A stretch of 64,000 nt of DNA from Thiocapsa marina 5811 (GTDB taxonomy: Bacteria > Pseudomonadota > Gammaproteobacteria > Chromatiales > Chromatiaceae). Where the stretch lies: contig NZ_AFWV01000003.1 of assembly GCF_000223985.1 (NCBI RefSeq), positions 1 through 64,000 on the forward strand, read 5' to 3'. The position numbers and the translations under genes were made by a program. Below the pieces are notes generated by a model. That model did no database searches. It worked only from the letters and a program-made list of their open reading frames with translations, and was not told the DNA's origin. Position 1 is the stretch's first letter, and each line of letters begins with the position of its first letter. Positions 50,946 through 58,685 of this stretch are shown here, piece after piece.

Positions 50946-51809
50946 ATGAGCACCACGGTTGATGAGATGAGTCGACGCACCGGCGCGATGAGCTCTGCGG
51001 AGTTGTCCGGCGAGCGCGAGTCGCGCGCGACGGTCGGAGATGTCACGGTTGCGAACCCGCGCATGGTGTGTCGCGACGTCGATGTCTGGTACGGCGCCAA
51101 GCAAGCCATCAAGGGCGTCAGTCTGGATATCGGCAAGAACGAGGTCGTTTCCATGATCGGCCCCTCCGGCTGCGGGAAATCGACCTTTCTGCGCTGTCTG
51201 AACCGGATGAACGACACCATCGACGGGTGTCGCGTCACCGGGTCCATCCAGCTCGACGGTCAGGACATCTACGACAAGGGACTCGATCCGGTGCCGTTGC
51301 GCGCCCAGGTCGGGATGGTATTCCAGAAGCCGAATCCCTTCCCCAAGTCGATCTACGAGAATGTTGCTTACGGTGCGCGCATCCACGGGCTCACCAACAA
51401 CAAGGCCGAGCTCGACGAGCTGGTCTCGGCCAGTCTCCAAAAGGCCGGCCTCTGGAACGAGGTCAAGGATCGCCTGGACCAACCCGGGACCGGGCTCTCC
51501 GGCGGTCAACAGCAGCGGCTGTGCATCGCGCGCACCATCGCCGTCTCCCCCGAGGTGATCCTCATGGACGAGCCCTGCTCGGCGCTTGATCCGATCGCCA
51601 CCGCCATCATCGAGGAGCTGATCGACGAGCTGCGGGCCAACTACAGCATCGCCATCGTGACCCACTCGATGCAGCAGGCCGCGCGCGTCTCGCAGCGCAC
51701 CGCCTATTTTCATCTCGGTGATCTGATCGAGGTCGGCGAGACCAATCAGATCTTCACCAACCCCAAGCACCGGTTGACCGAGGACTATATTACCGGGCGG
51801 TTCGGCTGA
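50946..51809 (+). CDS. pstB: PstB, phosphate transport ATPase
   Basis: 287 residues. Walker A 'GPSGCGKST', signature 'LSGGQQQR', Walker B 'VILMDEP' and switch 'THSMQQ' are all present. '[18 protein letters not shown]' is a PstB mark. The ATG at 50946 follows GAGGT at 7 bases. The stop overlaps the phoU start by one base (TGATG). Confidence 0.95.
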   Translation: MSTTVDEMSRRTGAMSSAELSGERESRATVGDVTVANPRMVCRDVDVWYGAKQAIKGVSLDIGKNEVVSMIGPSGCGKSTFLRCLNRMNDTIDGCRVTGSIQLDGQDIYDKGLDPVPLRAQVGMVFQKPNPFPKSIYENVAYGARIHGLTNNKAELDELVSASLQKAGLWNEVKDRLDQPGTGLSGGQQQRLCIARTIAVSPEVILMDEPCSALDPIATAIIEELIDELRANYSIAIVTHSMQQAARVSQRTAYFHLGDLIEVGETNQIFTNPKHRLTEDYITGRFG

Positions 51810-52573
51810 TGGTCGGCGACAACACTGCTGCCCCTGTCGGCGACATTGCGGGCGGTCATACGGTTCGCCGTTACGACCAAGAGCTCGCGAAGCTGCGCGG
51901 GATCATCCTCGACATGGGGCAGCGGGTGATCGAGCAGACCCAAGCCGCCGTCGCTGCATTGGTCGACGGCAAGGACACCCAAGCCTACCGCGTGCTCGAT
52001 CGCGAGCCCCAGATCGATTTTCTCTCCCTCGACGCGGACGAAGAGATCTTCCGCGTCATCGCCCGTCGCCAGCCCACCGCGGTCGATCTGCGCATCGTGC
52101 TTGCGCTCTCGCGCATCGCCGGCGATGTCGAGCGAGCCGGCGACAAGGCCGTGCGCATCGCCCGTCAATCCTTGGCGCTGCGCGAAGGCGGCCTCATGCC
52201 GGGCGCGCTCCCGTCGGATGCACTCAAGGATCTGCTCCGTAAACTCGACGACCATGCCTGCTGTATGTTCGAGCGCAGCATCCAGGCCGTCGCCGGTTTC
52301 GACGTGGAGCTCGCACTCGGGGTCTTCGAGGACGAGCCGCGGCTCTTCGGGGCCTCCGACGAGGCCCGCGACTTCCTCGGCCAAGAAGATCTCGCCGGAT
52401 TTACGCCGCGCCAGATCGTCTGTCTCCTGACCGGCGCCCATGCCTTGGAGCGCATCGGCAACCACGCCTCCAATATCGCCGAGCAGGTCATCTACGTGTC
52501 CGAGGGCAAGGACATCCGCTACCGCAATCGCGAGATCCTGATCGAGACCCTGCGTCGCGACCGCGCCTCCTAA
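51809..52573 (+). CDS. phoU: PhoU, phosphate signalling regulator
   Basis: 254 residues, two helical PhoU repeats. 'RRQPTAVDLRIVLALSRIAG' and 'THALERIGNHASNIAE'-like residues at the end of each repeat are the metal-binding signatures. It links Pst activity to the PhoR sensor and keeps the Pho regulon off when phosphate is high. No phoB/phoR pair is in the window. Confidence 0.93.
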   Translation: MVGDNTAAPVGDIAGGHTVRRYDQELAKLRGIILDMGQRVIEQTQAAVAALVDGKDTQAYRVLDREPQIDFLSLDADEEIFRVIARRQPTAVDLRIVLALSRIAGDVERAGDKAVRIARQSLALREGGLMPGALPSDALKDLLRKLDDHACCMFERSIQAVAGFDVELALGVFEDEPRLFGASDEARDFLGQEDLAGFTPRQIVCLLTGAHALERIGNHASNIAEQVIYVSEGKDIRYRNREILIETLRRDRAS

Positions 52574-52668
52574 GTCGCGCGGTTGTGTTTCGTCGCGGCA
52601 CGTCCGACAATCGACGAAGCGCGCACGACGCGCCCGACCTGTGAACCACACGATTCGGAGAAGTGCCA

Positions 52669-52956
52669 ATGGCGAACGAGGGCTACCACGAGCCAGTCGA
52701 AGAACTGTCCGACGAGACCCGGGACATGCACCGGGCCATCATCTCGCTGATGGAAGAGCTCGAAGCGGTCGACTGGTACAACCAGCGGGTCGATGCCTGC
52801 AAGGACGGAGATCTGAAGGCGATCCTCGCGCATAATCGCGACGAGGAAAAGGAGCATGCAGCCATGGTGCTGGAATGGATCCGTCGCAAGGATCCGACCT
52901 TCGACAAGGAGCTGAAGGACTATCTCTTTACCGAAAAGCAGATCGCGCATCACTAA
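52669..52956 (+). CDS. Encapsulated-ferritin-like protein (EncFtn), orphan
   Basis: 95 residues. The helix pair 'IISLMEELEAVDWYNQRVDA' and 'LAHNRDEEKEHAAMVLEWIR' closely follows the encapsulin-cargo ferritin of Rhodospirillum rubrum. E30, E60 and H63 fit the ferroxidase iron ligands, and E29, E32 and W36 the entry site. This family dimerises into a ten-membered ring that oxidises Fe(II) and depends on an encapsulin shell for storage. Here no shell gene is near, and the usual C-terminal docking peptide is missing (the protein ends 'TEKQIAHH'). The ATG at 52669 follows CGGAGAAG. The TAA stop is part of repeat C1. Confidence 0.88.
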   Translation: MANEGYHEPVEELSDETRDMHRAIISLMEELEAVDWYNQRVDACKDGDLKAILAHNRDEEKEHAAMVLEWIRRKDPTFDKELKDYLFTEKQIAHH

Positions 52957-53037
52957 ACCGCGTCCGTGGGTTCATGTTCGGGGCGGCGTGATCCGCACCG
53001 TCGACCCGGCTACACACCTTGGCGTTGACGCGGTTCA
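52954..53037. repeat. AACCGCG element C1 (84 bp)
   Basis: Ends TAAACCGCGTC and TGACGCGGTTCA. It reads TAAACCGCGTCCGTGG, then CATG. The first three bases are the stop codon of the EncFtn gene. Confidence 0.8.
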
Positions 53038-53082
53038 GATGAGCAATATCAGGCGTTTTTGATTTGGACGCTCACCACCTCT

Positions 53083-53167
53083 TGAATCGTGTCGGCTCAA
53101 ACCTTTCGGGATTGACGTGAAGCGCCACAGTTCCTGGAGCCGTCCATGTCGTGCCGGGCGCGGTTCA
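53083..53167. repeat. AACCGCG element C2 (85 bp)
   Basis: The right end GGCGCGGTTCA is exact. The left end TGAATCGTGTC is diverged by two bases. On the minus strand it reads TGAACCGCGCCCGGC, then CATGG. It is 45 bases from C1 and ends 2 bases before the ATG of the next gene. Confidence 0.75.
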
Positions 53168-53169
53168 AC

Positions 53170-53472
53170 ATGAGCCGCGCCAAGCTCGATACCGAATCGA
53201 TCGCGAAGGCGCTCTCGGAGCTCAATGCCGAGGCCGTGTCGCCGTGGAGTCTAGTCGACGGTAAGCTTCACAAGGCATTCCGGTTCCGGGACTTCGTCGA
53301 GGCGTTCGGATTCATGAGTCGGGTCGCCCTGGTGGCCGAGTCGATGGATCATCATCCCGAGTGGAGCAACGTCTACGACCGGGTCGTTGTCGATCTCTCG
53401 ACCCACGACGCGGGCGGGATCACGACGTTGGATTTTATCTTGGCGAATCGGATCGAGGGCCTCGGCAGCTAG
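53170..53472 (+). CDS. phhB: Pterin-4a-carbinolamine dehydratase
   Basis: 100 residues. The signature '[20 protein letters not shown]' followed by 'STHDAGGIT' holds the active-site His pair. The enzyme dehydrates 4a-hydroxytetrahydropterin, regenerating cofactor for aromatic amino acid hydroxylases. The frame extends upstream into repeat C2; ATG 53170 ([10 protein letters not shown]) is the natural start. A PTPS/SDR operon lies 2.5 kb downstream, so a pterin link is possible. Confidence 0.9.
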   Translation: MSRAKLDTESIAKALSELNAEAVSPWSLVDGKLHKAFRFRDFVEAFGFMSRVALVAESMDHHPEWSNVYDRVVVDLSTHDAGGITTLDFILANRIEGLGS

Positions 53473-53620
53473 CGCCGCACCGCGGACGTCTCGATGCCGC
53501 CTCTCGGGTACGCCGACGTCAGCCGGCACGCGGGGGAGGCGGACGTCAGGTCGCCGTGGATCCATGCGCGAATGGCCTCGGAGATTGCGCGGCGGGGTAC
53601 TAGGACGTCCGGAGAGACCC

Positions 53621-54880
53621 ATGCCCATCCTGATCCTGGCCTGGAAGAGCCTCCTGAATCGCCGCGGCACGGCGCTGCTCACGGTCCTGTCGATCGGTCT
53701 GAGCGTTGCGCTGTTGGTCGGTGTCGAGCGCCTGCGCACCGAGACGCGTGCGAGCTTCGCCAATACCATCTCGGGTACCGACCTGATCGTCGGCGCGCGG
53801 ACCGGACCGGTCCAGCTGCTGCTCTACGCGGTCTTCCGAATCGGTCAGGCCACCAACAACATCTCGTGGGACTCCTATCTGGAGATCGCGGCCCACCCGC
53901 GCGTCGCCTGGGCCATTCCGATCTCTCTGGGTGACTCGCACCGCGGCTACCCGGTGCTCGGGACCACCTCGGCCTATTTCGAGCACTATCGCTACGGCCG
54001 CGGTGATGGGCTCGTCCTGGCCGAGGGTGCGCCCTTCTTCGACCTCTATGACGCCGTACTCGGGGCCGATGTGGCGAGGGCGCTGGGCTATGGGTTGGGC
54101 GATGCCGTCGTGATTGCGCACGGGGCCTCGGATGTCGCCTTCGCGCGTCATGACGAGCATCCATTCCGCGTTGTCGGGGTCCTCGCGCCGACCGGCACCC
54201 CGGTCGATCGCACGGTGCATGTGAGCCTGGAGGGTATCGAGGCGATCCATGTCGGCTGGGATGGCGGGGCGCCCTTGCCCGGCCGGGTCGTCGATGCCGA
54301 TGCGGCGCGAGCCATGGATCTTGCCCCCAAAGCCATCACGGCGGCCTTGCTGGGCCTGACCTCGCGGATCTCGACCTTCCAGGTGCAACGTTTCGTCAAC
54401 GACTACCGAGCGGAACCGCTGACGGCCATCCTGCCCGGCGTGGCACTCGCGGAGCTGTGGGGCCTGATTGCAGTCGGGGAGCGGGCCTTGCTCCTGGTCT
54501 CGGGATTCGTGGTCGTCGTGGGCCTCTTCGGGCTCTTGACCGCGCTGCTGACGAGTCTCGGCGAGCGCCGGCGCGAGATGTCGATCCTGCGCTCGGTCGG
54601 TGCCCGTCCGAGCCACGTCTTCGCGCTGATCCTGGGCGAGGCGCTCGTGCTGACCCTGCTCGGTATCCTCGTCGGCCTCGGGGTTCTCTACGCGGCGCTG
54701 TTTGTGGCCCAGCCGCTCATTCTGTCCGAGATGGGTATCTTCGTTGCTGTCGGAACCCTCTCGGCTCGTGAGATGATGTTGCTGGCGCTGGTGCTCGCCG
54801 CGGGTGTCCTGGTCGGTCTGATCCCGAGTTATCGCGCCTATCGGCTGTCTTTGGCTGACGGGCTGTCGATTCGCGTGTGA
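53621..54880 (+). CDS. MacB/FtsX-type ABC transporter permease
   Basis: 419 residues. An N-terminal helix ('TALLTVLSIGLSVALLVGVE') is followed by a large periplasmic domain with 'IVGARTGPVQLLLYAVFRIG'. Three C-terminal helices of the FtsX type come last, with 'LGERRREMSILRSVGA' between. Such permeases move lipoproteins or act mechanically and need an ATPase partner; none is adjacent. A permease of this kind beside a DUF3299 lipoprotein is a recurring pair, usually with the ATPase gene. The ATG at 53621 follows GGAGAG. Repeat D starts 5 bases after the stop. Confidence 0.82.
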   Translation: MPILILAWKSLLNRRGTALLTVLSIGLSVALLVGVERLRTETRASFANTISGTDLIVGARTGPVQLLLYAVFRIGQATNNISWDSYLEIAAHPRVAWAIPISLGDSHRGYPVLGTTSAYFEHYRYGRGDGLVLAEGAPFFDLYDAVLGADVARALGYGLGDAVVIAHGASDVAFARHDEHPFRVVGVLAPTGTPVDRTVHVSLEGIEAIHVGWDGGAPLPGRVVDADAARAMDLAPKAITAALLGLTSRISTFQVQRFVNDYRAEPLTAILPGVALAELWGLIAVGERALLLVSGFVVVVGLFGLLTALLTSLGERRREMSILRSVGARPSHVFALILGEALVLTLLGILVGLGVLYAALFVAQPLILSEMGIFVAVGTLSAREMMLLALVLAAGVLVGLIPSYRAYRLSLADGLSIRV

Positions 54881-54885
54881 GTCAT

Positions 54886-54976
54886 TAAACCGCGCCCGAT
54901 GCGGCATGCGTCCCTTGTTGGATGGGATTGGATCGGCCGCGCCAGCTCCGACAGCTGTCGGAGCTGGCGCGGCTGG
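54886..54976. repeat. AACCGCG element D (about 91 bp, right end diverged)
   Basis: It starts TAAACCGCGCCCGATG, then GGCATGCG, like the other copies. The right end GGCGCGGCTGG matches only GGCGCGG-T. Its right part is a 38-base palindrome, listed separately. The first base is 6 bases after the permease stop. Confidence 0.65.
54936..54973. repeat. Perfect 38-base palindrome
   Basis: GCCGCGCCAGCTCCGACAG is followed at once by its exact reverse complement, ending at 54973, with no loop. A second inverted pair, GTTGTCGT (54993-55000) and ACGACAAC (55023-55030), follows. It may terminate the permease transcript, although no T run follows. Confidence 0.8.
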
Positions 54977-55107
54977 TCGAAGGCTCTTGTTCGTTGTCGT
55001 GTTCGTCGTCCGGAGTCCGATTACGACAACGACAGGACATGGAGAGGTTCTGCGACGGTTCGTCCAAGACTTGCGGCGTAAAGGGCTAAATCCTGAGAAT
55101 CAAGACG

Positions 55108-55689
55108 ATGAGACTATTTGTGCGGCTGTTCCCGGTGATTCTCGCCCTGGGGCTTGTGGGTTGCGGCGAAGAATCGTCCGAACCCGAGTCAGCGATTTCA
55201 GGCGCGATGCAAGTCGAGGAGATCGATTGGGACCGCTTGATCCCGGTCGAGTGGCAGCCCGAGACCCTGCTCGAGGGCTTCGACCTCGACGCGTTCGATG
55301 CGATGGACGACGACGATCCCCGTGCGACCGCGCTGATGGACAAGCTCATGGCGCTCTGGGCCGATGCACCGGTCGTGGAGGAGCTCGACGGGCTCAGGGT
55401 CCGTCTACCCGGCTTCGTCGTGCCGTTGGAGCTGGATGCGCAAAAGATGTCCGAGTTCCTCCTGGTGCCATACTACGGAGCTTGCATTCATGTCCCGCCG
55501 CCGCCCGCAAACCAGACCGTTCATGTGGTTGCGCCCGAGGGGCGCGAGTATGTCGGCGAGCTGTTCGATACCGTTTGGGTGACCGGGACCCTTCGGGTGA
55601 TCCGCTCCAGCAGCGAGCTGGCCGACGCCGGCTACCGGATCGACCTGACCGAGATCGAGCCCTACGACGGCGAGTTGGAGCCCCTTTAA
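55108..55689 (+). CDS. DUF3299 lipoprotein
   Basis: 193 residues. The lipobox 'LGLVGC' gives a lipid-anchored protein. The DUF3299 domain includes 'RLPGFVVPLELDAQKMSEFL' and 'VPYYGACIHVPPPPANQTVH', with one conserved Cys and His that look like a metal or thiol site. Family function is unknown; it often accompanies a MacB-like ABC transporter, as here (permease 230 bases upstream). Its TAA stop is the first three bases of repeat E1. Confidence 0.88.
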   Translation: MRLFVRLFPVILALGLVGCGEESSEPESAISGAMQVEEIDWDRLIPVEWQPETLLEGFDLDAFDAMDDDDPRATALMDKLMALWADAPVVEELDGLRVRLPGFVVPLELDAQKMSEFLLVPYYGACIHVPPPPANQTVHVVAPEGREYVGELFDTVWVTGTLRVIRSSSELADAGYRIDLTEIEPYDGELEPL

Positions 55690-55771
55690 ACCGCGCCTCC
55701 GCACGACAGGCACCGTCGTGCCTTGAATCGGTCTCGCAGGAATCAATGACCCTTTCAGCAGGCGCGGTTTA
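55687..55771. repeat. AACCGCG element E1 (85 bp)
   Basis: Ends TAAACCGCGCC and GGCGCGGTTTA. It contains an internal perfect inverted repeat GCACGAC...GTCGTGC. The first three bases are the stop of the DUF3299 gene. Confidence 0.82.
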
Positions 55772-55790
55772 AGTCTTTCAATTTTTAATC

Positions 55791-55874
55791 TAAACCGCGT
55801 CGACTCCAACCTTGTAGGTGTCCTCGAAGTTGAGGGTGCGCTCGAACGTCATCATGCACCGCGGACGCGGTTCA
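55791..55874. repeat. AACCGCG element E2 (84 bp)
   Basis: Ends TAAACCGCGTC and GACGCGGTTCA, 19 bases after E1. On the minus strand it reads TGAACCGCGTCCGC, then GCATG. With E1 it fills most of the gap between the DUF3299 and PTPS genes. Confidence 0.82.
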
Positions 55875-55995
55875 GCTTGGATTCGGCCGAGTGACCCCAC
55901 ATCCCCCAAGTGTCGGAGGCGAGTGGCGAGCGATCGCGGACTTCACCGACAGATGCTCCGAGCCCCGGGGCACTCGATCCGCAGCGGAGACGACC

Positions 55996-56490
55996 TTGGA
56001 TACCGACATCCTCACCCGTATCGAGATCAGCAAGGAATATCTCAATTTCAGCGCCGGCCATTTCACCATCTTCTCCGCGACCGAGCGTGAGAACCTCCAT
56101 GGCCACAATTTCAGGATTCGCTGCAATGTGACGGCGCCGATCGGGGCGGACGGGATGGCGTTTGATTACGTCATGCTCAAACGGGTGCTCAAGGCGCTGT
56201 GCGACGAGCTCGACGAGCGCCTGCTGCTGCCCGAGCGCTCGCCGCATTTGCGCATCGAGCGTGTCGACCGGATGGTGATCGCCTGGTTCGGCGAGGAGCG
56301 CCTGACCTTCCTCGAGCGCGACGTGCTGCTCTTGCCCATTCGAAACGTGACGATCGAAGAGCTGGCGGAGTTGCTGCTGGCGCGGCTGCGGGTGCGACCC
56401 GAGCTGGACGGTCGAGATCTGCGCGCCATCGAGCTGGGTGTCTCGTCGGGCGACGGACAATGGGCCTTTTCGTCTTGGAGCACACCATGA
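55996..56490 (+). CDS. 6-pyruvoyl-tetrahydropterin synthase-like protein, no catalytic Cys
   Basis: 164 residues from a TTG start (55996) preceded by GGAGACGACC; an ATG at 55891 would add 35 unlike residues. The zinc His residues are present in 'NFSAGHFTIFSA' and 'LHGHNF'. The Cys that normally sits a few residues before 'HGH' in QueD/PTPS is replaced by a Glu-rich 'TEREN'. Glu-type variants of this family are known to act differently on dihydroneopterin triphosphate. It overlaps the next gene by ATGA and begins a PTPS-SDR-SDR operon, suggesting pterin side-chain chemistry rather than queuosine synthesis. Confidence 0.8.
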   Translation: MDTDILTRIEISKEYLNFSAGHFTIFSATERENLHGHNFRIRCNVTAPIGADGMAFDYVMLKRVLKALCDELDERLLLPERSPHLRIERVDRMVIAWFGEERLTFLERDVLLLPIRNVTIEELAELLLARLRVRPELDGRDLRAIELGVSSGDGQWAFSSWSTP

Positions 56491-57188
56491 ACCTACTGGT
56501 CGTCACCGGTGCGAGCGCCGGGATCGGTCGCGCCATCGCAACGCGCTTTCTGCTGGAGGGCAGCGTTGTCGTGAACCTCTCGCGCCGTCCCTGCACGGAG
56601 CGGGGCGTGGAGAATCTGGTTTGCGATCTTGCACAGCCCGACGCGATCGATCGGATCGCGGCCCCGCTTGGAGCCTGGTTGGCCGATGCCGAGCGCATCT
56701 GTTTGGTCCACAACGCCTCGATCATGCGACGCGACAGCATCGACGCCTTGCCCAGCGAGGACCTGCGTGCCGTGCTCGAGCTGAATCTGGTGGCCGCCAA
56801 CGCTCTGAATCAATTGGCTCTGCCGCACATGGGCGCCGGGTCGAGCATCATCTACATCGGGTCGACACTGGCGGAGAAGGCGGTTCCCGGGGTGGCGAGC
56901 TACGTGATCGCCAAGCATGCCTTGGCCGGGATGATGCGCTCCACCTGCCAGGATCTTGCCGGGCGCGGGATACACACCTGCATGATCTGTCCTGGTTTCA
57001 CGGATACCGAGCAGATTCGTGCCATGATCGGCGGCGATCCGGGCACCCTTGCCGCATTGACGGGGATGTCCGCGTTCGGTCGGCTGATCGAGCCGGAAGA
57101 GATCGCCGAAACCGTGGCCTTTGCGGCCCATGCCCCGGTGCTGAACGGGGCGCTCATTCACGCCAACCTCGGGCAGCGCGAGCGATGA
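56487..57188 (+). CDS. Short-chain dehydrogenase/reductase 1 (sepiapterin-reductase-like)
   Basis: 233 residues. The NAD(P)-binding 'VVTGASAGIGRAIATRFL', 'LVHNAS' and catalytic Ser with Y-x-x-x-K ('SYVIAKHA') define an SDR. Arg residues after the first strand ('NLSRRPC') favour NADPH. Compact size and its place directly behind a PTPS-like gene fit a sepiapterin- or pterin-type carbonyl reductase, which is an inference. It overlaps its neighbours by ATGA on both sides. Confidence 0.82.
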   Translation: MNLLVVTGASAGIGRAIATRFLLEGSVVVNLSRRPCTERGVENLVCDLAQPDAIDRIAAPLGAWLADAERICLVHNASIMRRDSIDALPSEDLRAVLELNLVAANALNQLALPHMGAGSSIIYIGSTLAEKAVPGVASYVIAKHALAGMMRSTCQDLAGRGIHTCMICPGFTDTEQIRAMIGGDPGTLAALTGMSAFGRLIEPEEIAETVAFAAHAPVLNGALIHANLGQRER

Positions 57189-57946
57189 CCGCGACGACGT
57201 CGCGCACCGTCTGCATCAGCGGCGGGACATCCGGGATCGGCGCGGGGCTCGTCGGCGCGTTCATCGAGGCCGGCGATCGCGTCGTGACCTTCGGGCGGGA
57301 TCCGGAGAAGGTCGCCGCACTCGCGCAGCGACGGGGTCAGGCCGTTGCCTCCGGTGCCTTGCGTCTCCTGGTGGGCGACGTGACCCATGCGGATTTCCGC
57401 GAGCAGCTCGTCGCCGAGATCCGGGACAGGGACGGGCGACTGGATGTCCTGGTGAACAATGCCGGGGTGATCTTAAGCCAAGGCGATATCGAGGAAACGG
57501 TCGAGGCATGGAGGACGACCCTCGAGGTCAACCTGATTGCGCCCTTTGCCCTGACCCAAGGTTTTCTCGGCTTGCTCGAGCAAAGCGCCGCCCCGGTCGT
57601 CATCAACATGTCGTCGGCCTGTGCGCAGCACCCCTTCGAGACCTGTACATCGACGAGCTATTCCGCCAGCAAAGCGGGTCTGGAGATGTTGACCCAGCGA
57701 CTGGCGATGGCGCTGGGGGGGCGCGGCATTCGGGTGAACGCGGTCGCTCCGGGCGTGGTGGAATCCCCGATGTGGGGCGGTGCGAGCGATCTGATCGACT
57801 CGACCGTCAAACGCCGTCACCGTTTACGCCAAGAGGCGATCGAGCCATGCGACGTGGCGCGTGCCGTCCTCTTTCTCGCCTCCGAGGACGCGCGACGGAT
57901 TACGGGCGCCTGCCTCAATGTCGATGCGGGTTATGCGCTTGGCTAA
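57185..57946 (+). CDS. Short-chain dehydrogenase/reductase 2
   Basis: 253 residues, classical SDR: 'SGGTSGIGAGLVGAFIEAGD', 'VNNAGV', a catalytic Ser ('INMSSACA') and Y-S-A-S-K. The C-terminus 'ITGACLNVDAGYALG' is standard. The substrate is unknown; being third in the PTPS-SDR-SDR operon with ATGA overlaps suggests a step on the same pathway. Repeat F starts 58 bases after the stop. Confidence 0.85.
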   Translation: MTATTSRTVCISGGTSGIGAGLVGAFIEAGDRVVTFGRDPEKVAALAQRRGQAVASGALRLLVGDVTHADFREQLVAEIRDRDGRLDVLVNNAGVILSQGDIEETVEAWRTTLEVNLIAPFALTQGFLGLLEQSAAPVVINMSSACAQHPFETCTSTSYSASKAGLEMLTQRLAMALGGRGIRVNAVAPGVVESPMWGGASDLIDSTVKRRHRLRQEAIEPCDVARAVLFLASEDARRITGACLNVDAGYALG

Positions 57947-58004
57947 TCCGAAGAGAGCCGTTATGAAGCCGAGAGGCGAAGCGCGGAAAAATCTTCAATC
58001 AACC

Positions 58005-58085
58005 TGAACCGCGTCCCGCCGAGTCGATTGTTCGAGGTGACCTCGCAGTCACCTCGACACGATTCATGTCACTGCTGGCGGTTCA
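58005..58085. repeat. AACCGCG element F (81 bp)
   Basis: Starts TGAACCGCGTCCCGCC and ends CTGGCGGTTCA. It contains an internal inverted repeat CGAGGTGAC...GTCACCTCG. It lies between the convergent SDR2 and SCP2 genes and ends 3 bases before the SCP2 stop codon. Confidence 0.75.
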
Positions 58086-58088
58086 GGT

Positions 58089-58508
58089 TCAGCCGAGCTC
58101 GTCGGTCGGGATCTGCTGCATGAGCCCGAAGCTCTTCACGAAGGGATTGGCCATGCGCGGGTCCTTCAGCATCGCCTTGTAGTCACCTTCCTTGAACTTG
58201 AGCTTGCCGGTCATGAAGGCCGTGCCCATGCCGGCCATACCGATGCCCTTCTCGACCCACTTGAGCCAATCCTTGAGATCGGCGCGCATGTCCCAGTTGG
58301 CGGGCGGATCCGTTTCCGACCAGGCGCCGGCACGCACGCATTCGCCCTTCTCGACGACGAAGACCCCGCGCGGGTTCTCCTCGTTCTTGAACCCACAATA
58401 GATGACCGAGTTGAAGTCGATCTCGGCCAGCTTGTCTTTGACCTCCGGCTCGGCGTTCCAAGCGTCCTTGAGATGGTTCATCCACTCGGCGGAAAAGAGT
58501 GCGGCCAT
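58089..58508 (-). CDS. SCP2 sterol-binding-domain protein
   Basis: 139 residues made of one SCP2-like lipid-binding domain ('SAEWMNHLKDAWNAEPEVKD', 'GVFVVEKGECVRAG', 'GMGTAFMTGKLKFKEGDYKA'). No signal peptide, so cytoplasmic. Such proteins may bind fatty-acyl or other lipids; the ligand is unknown. The ATG at 58508 follows GGAGG. It is convergent with SDR2. Confidence 0.88.
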   Translation of the reverse strand: MAALFSAEWMNHLKDAWNAEPEVKDKLAEIDFNSVIYCGFKNEENPRGVFVVEKGECVRAGAWSETDPPANWDMRADLKDWLKWVEKGIGMAGMGTAFMTGKLKFKEGDYKAMLKDPRMANPFVKSFGLMQQIPTDELG

Positions 58509-58685
58509 TGTTGTAGTCCTCCAGTTTAGCGGCGTTGGTGCCGCGCGCGAGATCGCGGCGGCGGGGAAATTCCGTTCCGGGGGGCTGCGGTGCCGAACCC
58601 CGTTCGTTGCACCCGCAATTTTACCAGGATGAGGGGAAAAGGATACGGGGCGGCGATGGATGCCGCCCGGGGGAACCCGTCAGGT

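Noticed and set aside
52669-53037. Ordinary hemerythrin or bacterioferritin for the 95-residue iron protein
   Set aside because: Length and the 'EELEAVDWY' and 'DEEKEHAAM' helices fit EncFtn much better; hemerythrin His motifs are absent.
7845-58085. Integron attC sites as an explanation of the AACCGCG elements
   Set aside because: Similar in having variable interiors and lying behind genes, but the ends (TRAAC, GTTYA) do not fit RYYYAAC/GTTRRRY, the genes include core operons, and no integrase is seen.
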